Source: CAYSCX01 sp964429575 | Lineage (GTDB): Bacteria > Desulfobacterota > Binatia > Binatales > Binataceae | Reading direction: 5' to 3' | Length of the DNA: 64,000 bases | Assembly: GCA_964429575.1 (NCBI GenBank) | Contig: CAYSCX010000004.1 | Span: forward strand, 62,001-126,000 | Shown: positions 16,745-25,800 of the stretch, one piece after another | Numbering within the stretch: position 1 is the first letter of the stretch | Layout of the letters: each line of letters opens with the position of its first letter | Program-made: the position numbers and the translations under genes | The notes under the pieces: generated by a model | The model's database searches: none | Seen by the model: the letters and a program-made list of their open reading frames with translations, nothing else | What the model was told of the DNA's origin: nothing

Positions 16745-17952
16745 CGTGCGCGTGGCTTGGGCGGCAGCGTCAACTTGCCGAGCACCGCGGGTGACCGCGC
16801 GCCGGTGACGCTGGGAATGTTCCCCTGGCGGCCGCGCAGCATCTGGTAGCCGAGAATCGCGAATGCGACGGCTTCCAAGGAATCACCATCCACACCGACT
16901 TGTCGCGCTAGTCGTACACGCACATCGGCAAGTTCGTGCGCGATCATCCTGCGCAGCGTCGGGTTGCGTGCGCCGCCGCCGGTCAGAATCAGCTCATCAA
17001 CCGCCCCTCGGGGCTTGATGAAATTCCGTAGCGCATCGGCAATCGAACGCGCGGTGAGGGCAGTCACAGTTGCTATCAGGTCATCGCCGGACACTCGCGC
17101 GCGCCGTGCGATACGCTTCACTTCCTGCAAATAGGCTGCGCCAAACTCCTCACGGCCGGTCGATTTAGGCGGCCGTCGCCCGAAATAGCGGTGGCACATG
17201 AGCGTACTTAACAGCGCCTCGCTGATTCGCCCGCGCGCAGCGAGCGATCCGTCGCGGTCGAATTTGAGCCGGCCGCGCGACTGTTCCGACGCGAGAGCGT
17301 CGATCAGCATCACACCAGGCCCGGTGTCAAATGCGATAATGCGGCGCTCGCCAACCTGCGCGCCCGCGGGCACCCATGTCGCATTGGCGATACCGCCGAT
17401 GTTTTGGATCACGCGGCCGAGCCTTGGATGCGCGAACAACCACACGTGTGCGAGCGGCGCCAGCGGTGCGCCCTCGCCGCCCAATGCGATGTCCATGGGA
17501 CGGAAATCCGACACTACCGGCGCGCCCGTTGCGGCGGCGATGATCGACGGCTCGCCAAGCTGGAGCGTTGAAGGCGTCTGGCCGGCGCGTGCGCGCCGCG
17601 GCGGCAAGTGGAAGAACGTGTGTCCGTGCGAGCCGATGAAGTCGATCCTCGACAGCGCGATTGATGCGCGGCGAACGGCCGCGGTCGCGGCGCGCGCGAA
17701 TGCGTGCCCCAGTTCGAAATTCAGCGCTGATAGGTCGCCCGCGCCGACTCGTGTGCCGATCGATGCCTCCATTAGCCGGGCGCGAAACTTGTGTGAATAG
17801 GGTTTCGTGGTAAATGCGCGAACGCGCGCCCGCGGCCGCTTGCGATCATCGAGTTCAATCACCGCGGCGCTGACGCCGTCATGCGACGTTCCTGACATCA
17901 ATCCGATCGCGACGAATTTGCGGCCGCTCAGCTCAACTTTGACCGCGCTCAT
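16741..17952 (-). CDS. anmK: Anhydro-N-acetylmuramic acid kinase
   Basis: Cleaves and phosphorylates 1,6-anhydro-MurNAc to MurNAc-6-phosphate during peptidoglycan recycling. With the ATG at 17952 the protein has 403 residues. It carries the N-terminal IGLMSGTSHDGVSAAVIE (ASKHA phosphate-1 motif), FIGSHGHTFFHLP, NIGGIANATWVP, DTGPGVMLID and LTGGGARNPTLRRM. The start overlaps the end of the upstream solute-binding protein by 20 bp, indicating co-transcription. nagA, further up the same strand, acts on the same salvage route after MurNAc-6-P is converted to GlcNAc-6-P; the MurQ step is not seen here. Confidence 0.95.
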   Translation of the reverse strand: MSAVKVELSGRKFVAIGLMSGTSHDGVSAAVIELDDRKRPRARVRAFTTKPYSHKFRARLMEASIGTRVGAGDLSALNFELGHAFARAATAAVRRASIALSRIDFIGSHGHTFFHLPPRRARAGQTPSTLQLGEPSIIAAATGAPVVSDFRPMDIALGGEGAPLAPLAHVWLFAHPRLGRVIQNIGGIANATWVPAGAQVGERRIIAFDTGPGVMLIDALASEQSRGRLKFDRDGSLAARGRISEALLSTLMCHRYFGRRPPKSTGREEFGAAYLQEVKRIARRARVSGDDLIATVTALTARSIADALRNFIKPRGAVDELILTGGGARNPTLRRMIAHELADVRVRLARQVGVDGDSLEAVAFAILGYQMLRGRQGNIPSVTGARSPAVLGKLTLPPKPRAR

Positions 17953-19192
17953 CCTTATCCTCTGCCCCGGGATCCCCGATCTCGTCCGCCTCGGGTTCGC
18001 GCCGCTTGAGCTTGAGCATTTGCCATCCCGCCATGAGAAGCCGAAGTCCGGTCGGGAACTCCAGCTCGCCTTTGTCGGCATGCTGCTGGGGCTCGACGAT
18101 TACTTTGCGGCCTGTGTGCCACTGCACGAGCAAGACCTTGTGTCCGATTTGACGGCCCGTGACGCGATCGATCGCGAAATCACCGTAGAAGCTGATCGTG
18201 CGAAGCTCCGAGAAAGCTGCGCGAATGCGCTGCTGGTCTAGCGAGCCCGCCTCATTCAGCGCCGCAAGTCCGAGCAGTCCCGCGGCGTACGCCTGCGCGG
18301 CCGGGTAGTCGCAACGCGAACCGTAGCCGGCATTGCGCATGCGTCGTGCAAACTCGGTCGGCGTGGGGCCGACTTCCGGATTGAAGTCCACCTGGTCCTC
18401 CCACTGACTGGGACCCAGGATTCCGTCTGCGCGCGTGCTCAGTTCGGCGCCAAAGCTCCCCAGACCCGCCGCGACACACGCCAGCACGGGTAGGTTAATT
18501 CCCGAGGCGGTAATCGCGTGCATCACGTCGATATCGTGTTCGTATGGACCGGCGCTTGCGAGGGCATTGACGCGATTGCGCCGCAGCGCTGCGAATAGTA
18601 CCTGCGGCGTCTTCTCGAGGTCGAACTTGCCGCGATACTTGAGCCTGACGCGCACACCCTTGCGCCGAATCGCGCGCTCCGCGCAGACGCTCTCCAAGCC
18701 ATCGGCAACTTCCCGCGCGAAGGCGGTCGGCGCGGTGACGATCGCGACTCGCTTGCGCCAGTACTTGAGCGTCGCGAGCAGCCGCGCGAAGCCGGCGAAA
18801 TACTCCTCTGCCGGACTCAACACGCCAACGACCATCCGATGACCGTGCTTATAGAGGTCCGCCGCCGCGCCGCCGTGGTTGATGAAAACACGCTGCGCTT
18901 GCTCGGCGATCGGCGCCGCGGCTCGCGCGAGGCCGCTCGAATACGGCCCGAGCAGCAGATCGGCGGGCTCCTCGACGCAGAGCTTGCGATAAATCTCGAC
19001 GCACCGCGCGCGGTCGCTTTGATCGTCGTGCAACGAGAGCGCGAGTTCGTATCTGCGCCCGCCGACACGAACACCGCCGCCGGCGTTGACGTCTGCGACG
19101 AACAGTCGCACTCCCGCCTCCGCCTGCTGCGCCATCGCGGCGTAGGCGCCGCTTAACGACAGAGAGAGACCGAGAGTGAGAGTTGCGCTCAC
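17933..19192 (-). CDS. Branched-chain-amino-acid-type (LivK-like) solute-binding protein, apparently without signal peptide
   Basis: Type I periplasmic-binding-protein fold: LGLSLSLSGAYAAMAQQAEAG, then GLARAAAPIAEQAQRVFINHGG, a hinge region and a second lobe (GPYEHDIDVMHAI, YPAAQAYAAGLLGL). The frame begins directly at the first beta strand, with no Lys/Arg-hydrophobic-AxA signal and no lipobox. It has a charged C-terminal extension of about 60 residues ending in Asp/Glu-rich sequence. It could be a cytoplasmic sensor, or the true start may lie in sequence replaced by the repeat element just upstream. No permease or ATPase gene is adjacent. Overlap with anmK suggests a role in sensing or handling a cell-wall fragment, which is inference. 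Confidence 0.7.
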   Translation of the reverse strand: MSATLTLGLSLSLSGAYAAMAQQAEAGVRLFVADVNAGGGVRVGGRRYELALSLHDDQSDRARCVEIYRKLCVEEPADLLLGPYSSGLARAAAPIAEQAQRVFINHGGAAADLYKHGHRMVVGVLSPAEEYFAGFARLLATLKYWRKRVAIVTAPTAFAREVADGLESVCAERAIRRKGVRVRLKYRGKFDLEKTPQVLFAALRRNRVNALASAGPYEHDIDVMHAITASGINLPVLACVAAGLGSFGAELSTRADGILGPSQWEDQVDFNPEVGPTPTEFARRMRNAGYGSRCDYPAAQAYAAGLLGLAALNEAGSLDQQRIRAAFSELRTISFYGDFAIDRVTGRQIGHKVLLVQWHTGRKVIVEPQQHADKGELEFPTGLRLLMAGWQMLKLKRREPEADEIGDPGAEDKDERGQS

Positions 19193-19195
19193 GAC

Positions 19196-19356
19196 CTAGC
19201 AGGCTGTTGAAAAAGCCATTTTCAACAGCCTGCTTCCTCTCTCGCGTCTCCCCCAGAGGGGGAGAAGATTAGGAAGGCAGCCAACTTTCACGCAGGGTGT
19301 TGAGGGCAAAGTCGCTGCGAACATGGAACTCGAGGCTTTTCTCGACCCCCTGCTAG
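19196..19356. repeat. Hairpin-ended intergenic repeat (MITE-like), copy 2
   Basis: The left end is a strong hairpin at 19198-19234 in which AGCAGGCTGTTGAAAA pairs with its exact inverse around a short AGCCA loop. The right end (TTTTCTCGACCCCCTGCTAG) is an imperfect inverse of the left end. CTTCCTCTCT and a CCCCCAGAGGGGGAG hairpin correspond to internal parts of copy 1, as does a GCAGGGTG segment. Both outer ends are CTAG. It sits immediately upstream of the solute-binding-protein start. Confidence 0.7.
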
Positions 19357-19385
19357 TGCTTGCGGCCAACGCGCAGGAACGCGTC

Positions 19386-20237
19386 CTAACCTGCGACTTC
19401 GGCGATTCCGGCGCGGATGACCGCATGGCCCTCGGAATTGAACGTTTCGTAGGCGAACAATTTGCGCCCGTCGCGCTCGCCGTCCGCCCAAACCTTGGTG
19501 GTGATGGTCTGTCCCGGAAGCACCGGACGCGAGAAGCGGACGCGCAAACGCTTGAGCTGCGTTGGATCGCCCGCGCAGAGCTTGTCGATCACGACCTTCG
19601 ACGTGAACGCCATGGTGCAGAGGCCATGAACGATGATGCCGCGAAGCCCCGCCATTTTCGCCACTGCCTCGTCGGTGTGAATCAGATTCTGGTCGCCCGA
19701 CGCTTGCGCGTAGCGGTACGTTTGATCCTTGTCGATGGTCTGCGGCACCGTGACCAGGGGCTCTCGGCGCACGGGTTTCTCGAGAGCCTGCTCGCCGCCG
19801 GCGCTTCGAGAGCCACCTGCGCGGATGAACACGCCAAAGAGTGTCTTCTGCACCGGCTTGCCATGCTGGTTCTGCGCATGCAGCTCGATCAGCATCGTTT
19901 CGCCGCTCGACTTGGTCTCGATCGAGACGATTTTGGACGTGGACGTTATGCGATCGCCCGGGCGGATCACTCCGAGGAACTCCATGTCCTGCTCGCCATG
20001 CACGAGACGCAGCAAGTCCGCCTTGACCTCGGGGTCGCCCACCGCCGCGAGCACGGACTGCCAGATGACAGTCACGCCGAACATCGGAGGTGCGACGATG
20101 CCGCCCGCCCGGCTCGAGTCGAAGAATGCGGGATTGTCGTCGTTGTATGCACGCGCGTACTTCTGGACAGCCTCGACCGTTACATCGGTGGTGATCGGCG
20201 GATACTGCTTTCCGACGCAGGCCTTGTTCAATGGCAT
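19386..20237 (-). CDS. MaoC-type enoyl-CoA hydratase with double hotdog fold
   Basis: Two hotdog domains of about 140 residues. The N-terminal half has YNDDNPAFFDSSRAGG and IVAPPMFGV, resembling the FAS1-like dehydratase domain. The C-terminal half carries the catalytic hydratase-2 signature YAQASGDQNLIHTDEA followed by LRGIIVHGLCTM, with Asp and His as expected catalytic residues. The 283-residue length fits R-specific hydratases or beta-hydroxyacyl-ACP dehydratase-like proteins of lipid metabolism. The substrate chain is unknown. It is 24 bp downstream of nagA, so the two may be co-transcribed, but no functional link is evident. Confidence 0.85.
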   Translation of the reverse strand: MPLNKACVGKQYPPITTDVTVEAVQKYARAYNDDNPAFFDSSRAGGIVAPPMFGVTVIWQSVLAAVGDPEVKADLLRLVHGEQDMEFLGVIRPGDRITSTSKIVSIETKSSGETMLIELHAQNQHGKPVQKTLFGVFIRAGGSRSAGGEQALEKPVRREPLVTVPQTIDKDQTYRYAQASGDQNLIHTDEAVAKMAGLRGIIVHGLCTMAFTSKVVIDKLCAGDPTQLKRLRVRFSRPVLPGQTITTKVWADGERDGRKLFAYETFNSEGHAVIRAGIAEVAG

Positions 20238-20261
20238 TGGTGTGCTCCGAATGGTCCGAGC

Positions 20262-21410
20262 TTACGGGCCGCAGCCGCCAGCGGGCGCGCGCGCCGTTCG
20301 GCTGAGTTCGCGTCCGCCGACGAATACTGCTTTCAACTGTAGTTTGTCGCCCAACACCAGCATATCGGCGCGAGCGCCGACCTCGAGCCGCCCGCGATCA
20401 GCGATTCCAAGTAGCAGCGCCGGGTTGGTTGACGCCATCATCGCGGCTTCGCCTACGCTCGCCCCGACCTGCTCGACCATGATGCGCACGCCGTCGAGCA
20501 GCGAAATCACGGCGCCCGCGATGGCGCCGTTGTCGAGTCTCGCGACACCGTTGCGCACGGAGACTCCGCGCGCGGCGGCACGCTCCACGATCTCTTTGGG
20601 CGCGTGCGCGAGCGCCACCCTGTCGGTCACAACAATCATCTCCGCCGCGCCGCGCAGGCGAAGCGCCATTCGCAACATCTCGGTGTGGACGTGAACGCCG
20701 TCGGGTATCACGGCCGCGAACGCGAGAGACGGCGAAAGCGCCGCCGCGATCACGCCGGGATCGCGATGATTGAGCGGACGCATCGCGTTGAACAGGTGGG
20801 TGAACATCCGCGCGCCGGAGGCGATTCCCGACCGAGCCTCATCCATCGTTGCGTCGGTATGGCCCATCGAAACGGCCACGCCGCGCCCAACGAATCGGCC
20901 GATCGCCTCGAGCGCGCCCGGCAGTTCGGGCGCAAGCGTGATCAGCTTTAATGCGCGCAGCGCGAGCACCCGCGCGAGCGCATCGCCGCGCGGATCGATG
21001 TTGAGCTTCGGGTGCGCGCCCAGGCGCGCCGATGAGATGAACGGCCCCTCCAGGTGCATCCCGAGAATCGCAGCTTCGCCGGCGTTGGTGCGTTGCGACT
21101 CTTGCGCCTGCGCGATCGCGGTACCCGCGCGCTCGATTCGCTCCAGCGGCGCGGTCACCGCGGTTGGGAGCCATGCCGAGGTTCCTTCACGAGCAAGCAC
21201 GCGAGAGAGGGCGCACAACTCCTGCGGCGACCCGCGCATCACGTCGATCCCATGCGAGCCGTTCACTTGCAGGTCGATGAGGCCGGGAATGATGTAGTCG
21301 CCGGCGGGCGCGTCGGTCGCTTCGATCTGCACGATGCATTCGCCAAACGTCAGCTCACCGCGGACGAGTGAGCCGTCGGGCCGCGCTATCTGTCCGCTAA
21401 GCGTCTTCAT
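20262..21410 (-). CDS. nagA: N-acetylglucosamine-6-phosphate deacetylase
   Basis: Converts GlcNAc-6-P to GlcN-6-P in amino-sugar and cell-wall recycling. The 382-residue amidohydrolase has IIPGLIDLQVNGSHGIDVM (residues about 40-58), the metal-binding Glu in GMHLEGPFIS, GHTDATMDEA, THLFNAMRPLNHRDPG and the catalytic Asp in VTDRVAL. The C-terminus returns to the beta-sandwich (GRLEVGARADMLVL). It is in the same run as anmK. Confidence 0.95.
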   Translation of the reverse strand: MKTLSGQIARPDGSLVRGELTFGECIVQIEATDAPAGDYIIPGLIDLQVNGSHGIDVMRGSPQELCALSRVLAREGTSAWLPTAVTAPLERIERAGTAIAQAQESQRTNAGEAAILGMHLEGPFISSARLGAHPKLNIDPRGDALARVLALRALKLITLAPELPGALEAIGRFVGRGVAVSMGHTDATMDEARSGIASGARMFTHLFNAMRPLNHRDPGVIAAALSPSLAFAAVIPDGVHVHTEMLRMALRLRGAAEMIVVTDRVALAHAPKEIVERAAARGVSVRNGVARLDNGAIAGAVISLLDGVRIMVEQVGASVGEAAMMASTNPALLLGIADRGRLEVGARADMLVLGDKLQLKAVFVGGRELSRTARAPAGGCGP

Positions 21411-21428
21411 CGCGCGCCTGCCGAGTGG

Positions 21429-21680
21429 TTAGTTGGCGCCGAAGCGTTCGCTGAGCAGGCGCGAGAATCGGGGCAGGTAGATCAGATCGAAGGTGTCTTC
21501 CTTGCCCGGAAACATTGCGATCGCGGCGCCCTTCAACGCAAGCACATGTTCCCAAGCCTGCTCGAGCGTCAGGCCGCAATCCTGCGCGAGCGTGGCGAAC
21601 GTAAGGTCCACCAGAAAACGGAGCCGCCGGATCATCTTGTTCTCAAGTTCTATTTGCACTGCGCGCTCGCTGTCTGCCAT
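21429..21680 (-). CDS. Small conserved hypothetical protein
   Basis: I do not recognise this 83-residue protein. Starting at ATG 21680, it is mostly helical: MADSERAVQIELENKM, a hydrophobic/charged middle (RFLVDLTFATLAQDCGLT), and a C-terminal FPGKEDTFDLIYLPRFSRLL. The pattern of alternating charges and the ending just before nagA (18 bp) suggest a real gene co-transcribed with it. A longer frame from 21773 exists, but its extra N-terminus looks non-coding. Confidence 0.6.
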   Translation of the reverse strand: MADSERAVQIELENKMIRRLRFLVDLTFATLAQDCGLTLEQAWEHVLALKGAAIAMFPGKEDTFDLIYLPRFSRLLSERFGAN

Positions 21681-21782
21681 GGCACTTCTCCAAGTCGGAA
21701 GGCGTCGCTGCGTCCGGACCACGAAGTATAGCATCGCACCGCGGCGTAAGAATCGTGACGCCGGCCCGCACATGGACGAGGC

Positions 21783-22790
21783 TTGTATCGAAACGGAGGG
21801 GATGCCAATTTCGCTAACGCTGTGGACTCGACGCGGCTCAAATCCAGCTTCATCTATCTCGCCAATGCGGTGAACGATCTGCGCGCCAATTGGATGACGC
21901 TTGGCCTCGCGCTCGCGCCACTGGTCATCGCCGCGTCGCTGTGCCTGCTGCCCGAGGCGATAAACTTACATGAGTGGCTGACCCGCGAAACGGATCCGAA
22001 CGTGCGCAACATCGCGACGCACCTCGTGCAGATTCCGCACACGCCCGGGGCCGCGCAAGTCGCGCCCGCCGAGTCTGCGCTGCCAATCTGGCTCATCAGG
22101 GCATTTCAAGTTCTTGCGGTGGTGATCGCGCTCTCTGTGAATCTGGTCTCGCTATGCGCGTTTGATCGCGCGCACCGCAGCGTACAGGTGCCTGGCGCGG
22201 TTGCAGAGACGATCCAGGTTTATCGGCGCGCGATCGCGCTGTTCCCCTCGTTTCTGTGGATCATCATTTTGCAGGTGGTGGTAATCCTGGTCGCGTTCAT
22301 GCTGCCGCGGCTTCTCGCGCCCGCAACCAACATCGCAATGTTTGTGGGATTGATCATACTGTTTGTGCCGGCAGTGATGGCGAACGTCTGGCTCTATTTC
22401 GCGCAGTACGCGCTCGTCTTCGAGGACAAACGGAGCTGGCACGCGCTGCTGCACAGCCGTGAACTCACGCGCGGACGATTCATGAAGGCGGCCGTGCGAA
22501 TCGTGGTGTTTTTGGCGGTGTGGTCGGGCTACAACTCGTGGGCTTATGCGGCCGGATTGGTGCTCGTCATAGTGCTCGCGCCGGTTGGAGTGCTCACGGG
22601 CTTTGTGTGGACGGCGATCTTTGTGCTGGAGATTCTCGCGGTGAGCGTGACATTCGCGACCACGGCATTTTTCATGGCTGCGGGTGTGCGTCTGTACGAA
22701 GACTTGCGCGTCATTGCCGCTGAGAACGGAAGCCGCCCGCAAAGCCGGATTGCAGACGCCCCGGCCGCGACGCTCACCGGGTCGCCTTGA
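21783..22790 (+). CDS. Integral membrane protein with about six to seven transmembrane segments
   Basis: Hydrophobic segments are visible at about residues 38-57, 102-126, 153-178, 185-215 and two or three between 245 and 315. Loops are short, with a charged FEDKRSWHALLHSRELTRG segment between helices, a pattern seen in DUF975/glycerophosphoryl-type membrane domain proteins. The product is unknown. TTG 21783 and GTG 21822 are both possible starts. An ATG at 21802 after GGAGGGG is out of frame. It is convergent with the glutamate dehydrogenase gene with 15 bp between stops. Confidence 0.7.
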   Translation: MYRNGGDANFANAVDSTRLKSSFIYLANAVNDLRANWMTLGLALAPLVIAASLCLLPEAINLHEWLTRETDPNVRNIATHLVQIPHTPGAAQVAPAESALPIWLIRAFQVLAVVIALSVNLVSLCAFDRAHRSVQVPGAVAETIQVYRRAIALFPSFLWIIILQVVVILVAFMLPRLLAPATNIAMFVGLIILFVPAVMANVWLYFAQYALVFEDKRSWHALLHSRELTRGRFMKAAVRIVVFLAVWSGYNSWAYAAGLVLVIVLAPVGVLTGFVWTAIFVLEILAVSVTFATTAFFMAAGVRLYEDLRVIAAENGSRPQSRIADAPAATLTGSP

Positions 22791-22805
22791 ACGCTTGTCG
22801 GCGCC

Positions 22806-25800
22806 TTATGCGCGTCGTGCAAGCCGCGTCAGCGCTCGAACCGTTACTTCGAGTGCCGAGAGACTCGGCGTCGCAAGCATTCTGAACTCCGCGGTCAATC
22901 GATCCACGTCGCGAATCGCCGCGGCACGCGCTTGCAGAAGCGCGTGAGTCGCACGCGCAACCCCATCGCGGGCAGTCGAGAGCACCGCTGCGGCCAGCGC
23001 GGCGCGAGCGGCGCTGATATCGCCGTGCAGTTCGCGCGCCGCGCGGCGTTCCCAACGGTCGTCACTGGCGACCGTATCGGCGGCGGCTTCGAGGGTCGCG
23101 AAATCAATGCGCTCCGCGAGCCCGAAATACGCCTCCGCCGCGAGGCCGAGGTCGGCGCCGCGCGATAGAGCCAGCCCTACGACGCTCAGCATATGAGCAC
23201 TCAGATCCAACCGCGCGAGTTCGTGCGCAAGATCGCCCTCACTGATCGCCGCGCGAAGCTCGCGGTACCGCCGCTCAAATCGTTCGCGCTCGGTTGATGC
23301 AAGCACCGGCTCAAATTCTGCGGTGAGCCGTACAAAGCCAGGCCGGTAGCGCCCGACTACCGCGCCGACGTCGCTGGTGCGGTCGCCGTTGGCGAGCACC
23401 CACTGCGTCGCGAGACGTGCGCAGCGCTCCACCGCAAGCATCGCATTGAGTTCCGCGTCGGTGGAGATCGCTGGCGCCTGCCCCTTGATGTGCTCTGCGC
23501 GATCCAGGACACCGACGATGTCGACAGCCGCAAGCCACGCCCAGACTGCGTCGCGCACGTCACAGCCGAAGTCGCGAATCAGCGCCGGTACGAACGTCGA
23601 TCCCATCAAGTCAATCAGCGCGTTGACCACCTGCGTTGCGACAAGCTCGCGGCGAAGACCGTGCGACGGCAGGTCGCGCGCGAAACGCTCTTGCGTGGCA
23701 GGTGGGAAGTACGGACGGAGGTATCGTTCGATCAAGTAGGGATCGTCGAGCAACGGCGTGGCCTCGAGCTGGTGCACCAGGTCGATCTTGGAGTGCGCGA
23801 CCAGCACCGCGAGTTCAGGACGAGTGAGTCCGGAGTAGCGTGCGCGACGGTCGCGCAGCGCCTCGCGATTTGGCACCGTATCTTCGTGCGCTAGCAGCGC
23901 GCCGCGTTCCTCGAGCGCTTTGATCTGATCGCGAAAGTCGGTGAGTAGCGCGCGGCTTCGCACCTGTTCGAGGCTCAGAGAGAGCACCTGATCGCGATTG
24001 TCGCGCAACACGCGCGCCGCAACCTCGCCCGTGCAGTCGAACAGCAGCCGGTTACGCTCATCGAGCTGCAGTTCGCCGCGCGCCAATGCGGGCTGCATCA
24101 AGATCTTCAGGTTCACCTCGTGATCCGAGGTGTCCACGCCCGCCGAGTTGTCGATCGCGTCGGTGTTGATTCGCCCGCCAGCGAGCGCGTACTCGATGCG
24201 CGCCCGCTGCGTGAAGCCCAGGTTGCCGCCTTCGACCACTACGCTCGCGCGAAGCTCCGCGGCGCTGATACGGCAAGAATCATTGGCGTGGTCGGCGACC
24301 TCGTCGTCGGATTCATCGCTCGCCCGCACGAACGTTCCGATGCCGCCGTTGAACAGCAGCTCGACCGGCGCACGCAGGATCGCCCCAACCAGAGCCTCGC
24401 TGTCCAGCGCGGCGTCGCTGCATCCAAGCACCGTGCGCGCCTCGGCGCTCAGCTCGATCCGCTTCTGTCCTCTGCGATAGAGGCCGCCACCCGTGCTGAT
24501 GAGCGAAGGATTGTAGTGGGACCATTGCGACTGCGGTAGCTCGAACAAGCGTTTGCGTTCAGCGTGGCTCGGGATCGGGTCAGGATTCGGATCGATGAAG
24601 ATGTGGCGGTGGTCGAAAGCGGCGACCAGCTTCAGGTGGTTCGACTGCACAAGCATGTTGCCGAACACATCGCCCGACATGTCGCCGATTCCAACCATCA
24701 CCACCGGCTGGCCGCTCAGCGGCCCGCGACCCATCTCTCGCAGATGTCGCTTGGCCGATTCCCACGCGCCCCGCGCGGTGATCCCCATGCGCTTGTGGTC
24801 GTAGCCGTGACGCCCTCCCGACGCGAACGCGTCGCCCAGCCAGAATCCGTGCTGCTGCGCGATCGCGTTGGCGGTATCGGACATCGTCGCGGTGCCTTTG
24901 TCCGCCGCGACCACGAGGTACGCGCCGTCCTCATCGAGCACCTTCACTCGCGGAGGATCGGCGATCGCGCCGTTCACGACATTAGAGGTGAGATCGAGAA
25001 CTGCGTTTATGAGGGTTTCATAAGCGGCGGCCACTTGGGCTGGTCCGCTCGTCTGCCCGCGACGCGCCTTCACGATGAAGCCGCCCTTGGCGCCGACCGG
25101 CACGATGATCGCGTTCTTGATGCTCTGGGTCTTCATGAGCCCGAGGATTTCGGTCCGGTAATCGTCGGGGCGATCGCTCACGCGAATTCCGCCGCGCGCG
25201 ATCCTGCCGGCGCGCAGGTGACAGCCCTCCATCCCGGGACAGTGCACATGGATCTCGTAAAGCGGCGCGGCGCCGGGCAGACCCATGATTCGCCCGCTGG
25301 CGAACTTGAGCGCGATGTAACGTGACGGGTTGCTCGCGTCGCGGAAATAGTTGGTGCGTACGGTTCCCTCGACCATGGAGAGCAGAATCCGCGCGACGCG
25401 ATCCTCAGTGATGTTTTCGATCGCAGCGACACGGTCAAGGTACGCGGCGCGCAAGGCTGCGATGCGTTCGGCGGGCGGTTCGTCGTCCGGATCGAGGCGT
25501 GCGGTGAACAACTCCACCAACAGGCGCGCGAGATCGGGGTACGCAAGCAGCACGCGCCTCAGAGTCGGGCGCGCTGGAGCGAGCCGCATTTGGTACGCCA
25601 CGGCAAGGTACGCACGCAGCAACGCCGTCTCGCGCCAATTGAGCCCGGCAGTGAGCACAATGGCGTTCAACGCATCGTCTTCGGCACACCCGTCGCGCAC
25701 CGCAGTGATCGCGCCGGCGAGCAACCCCGCGCCCTTGAGGTTCGCCAGTGGCCGGCGATCTTGCCCGTCAACGCGGAACGCCGCCACAAAGGCTCGGGCG

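Noticed and set aside
19323..20342. 339-residue plus-strand frame
   Set aside because: Antisense to the MaoC-type hydratase, whose motif set is clear; the composition of the plus frame is that of a shadow.
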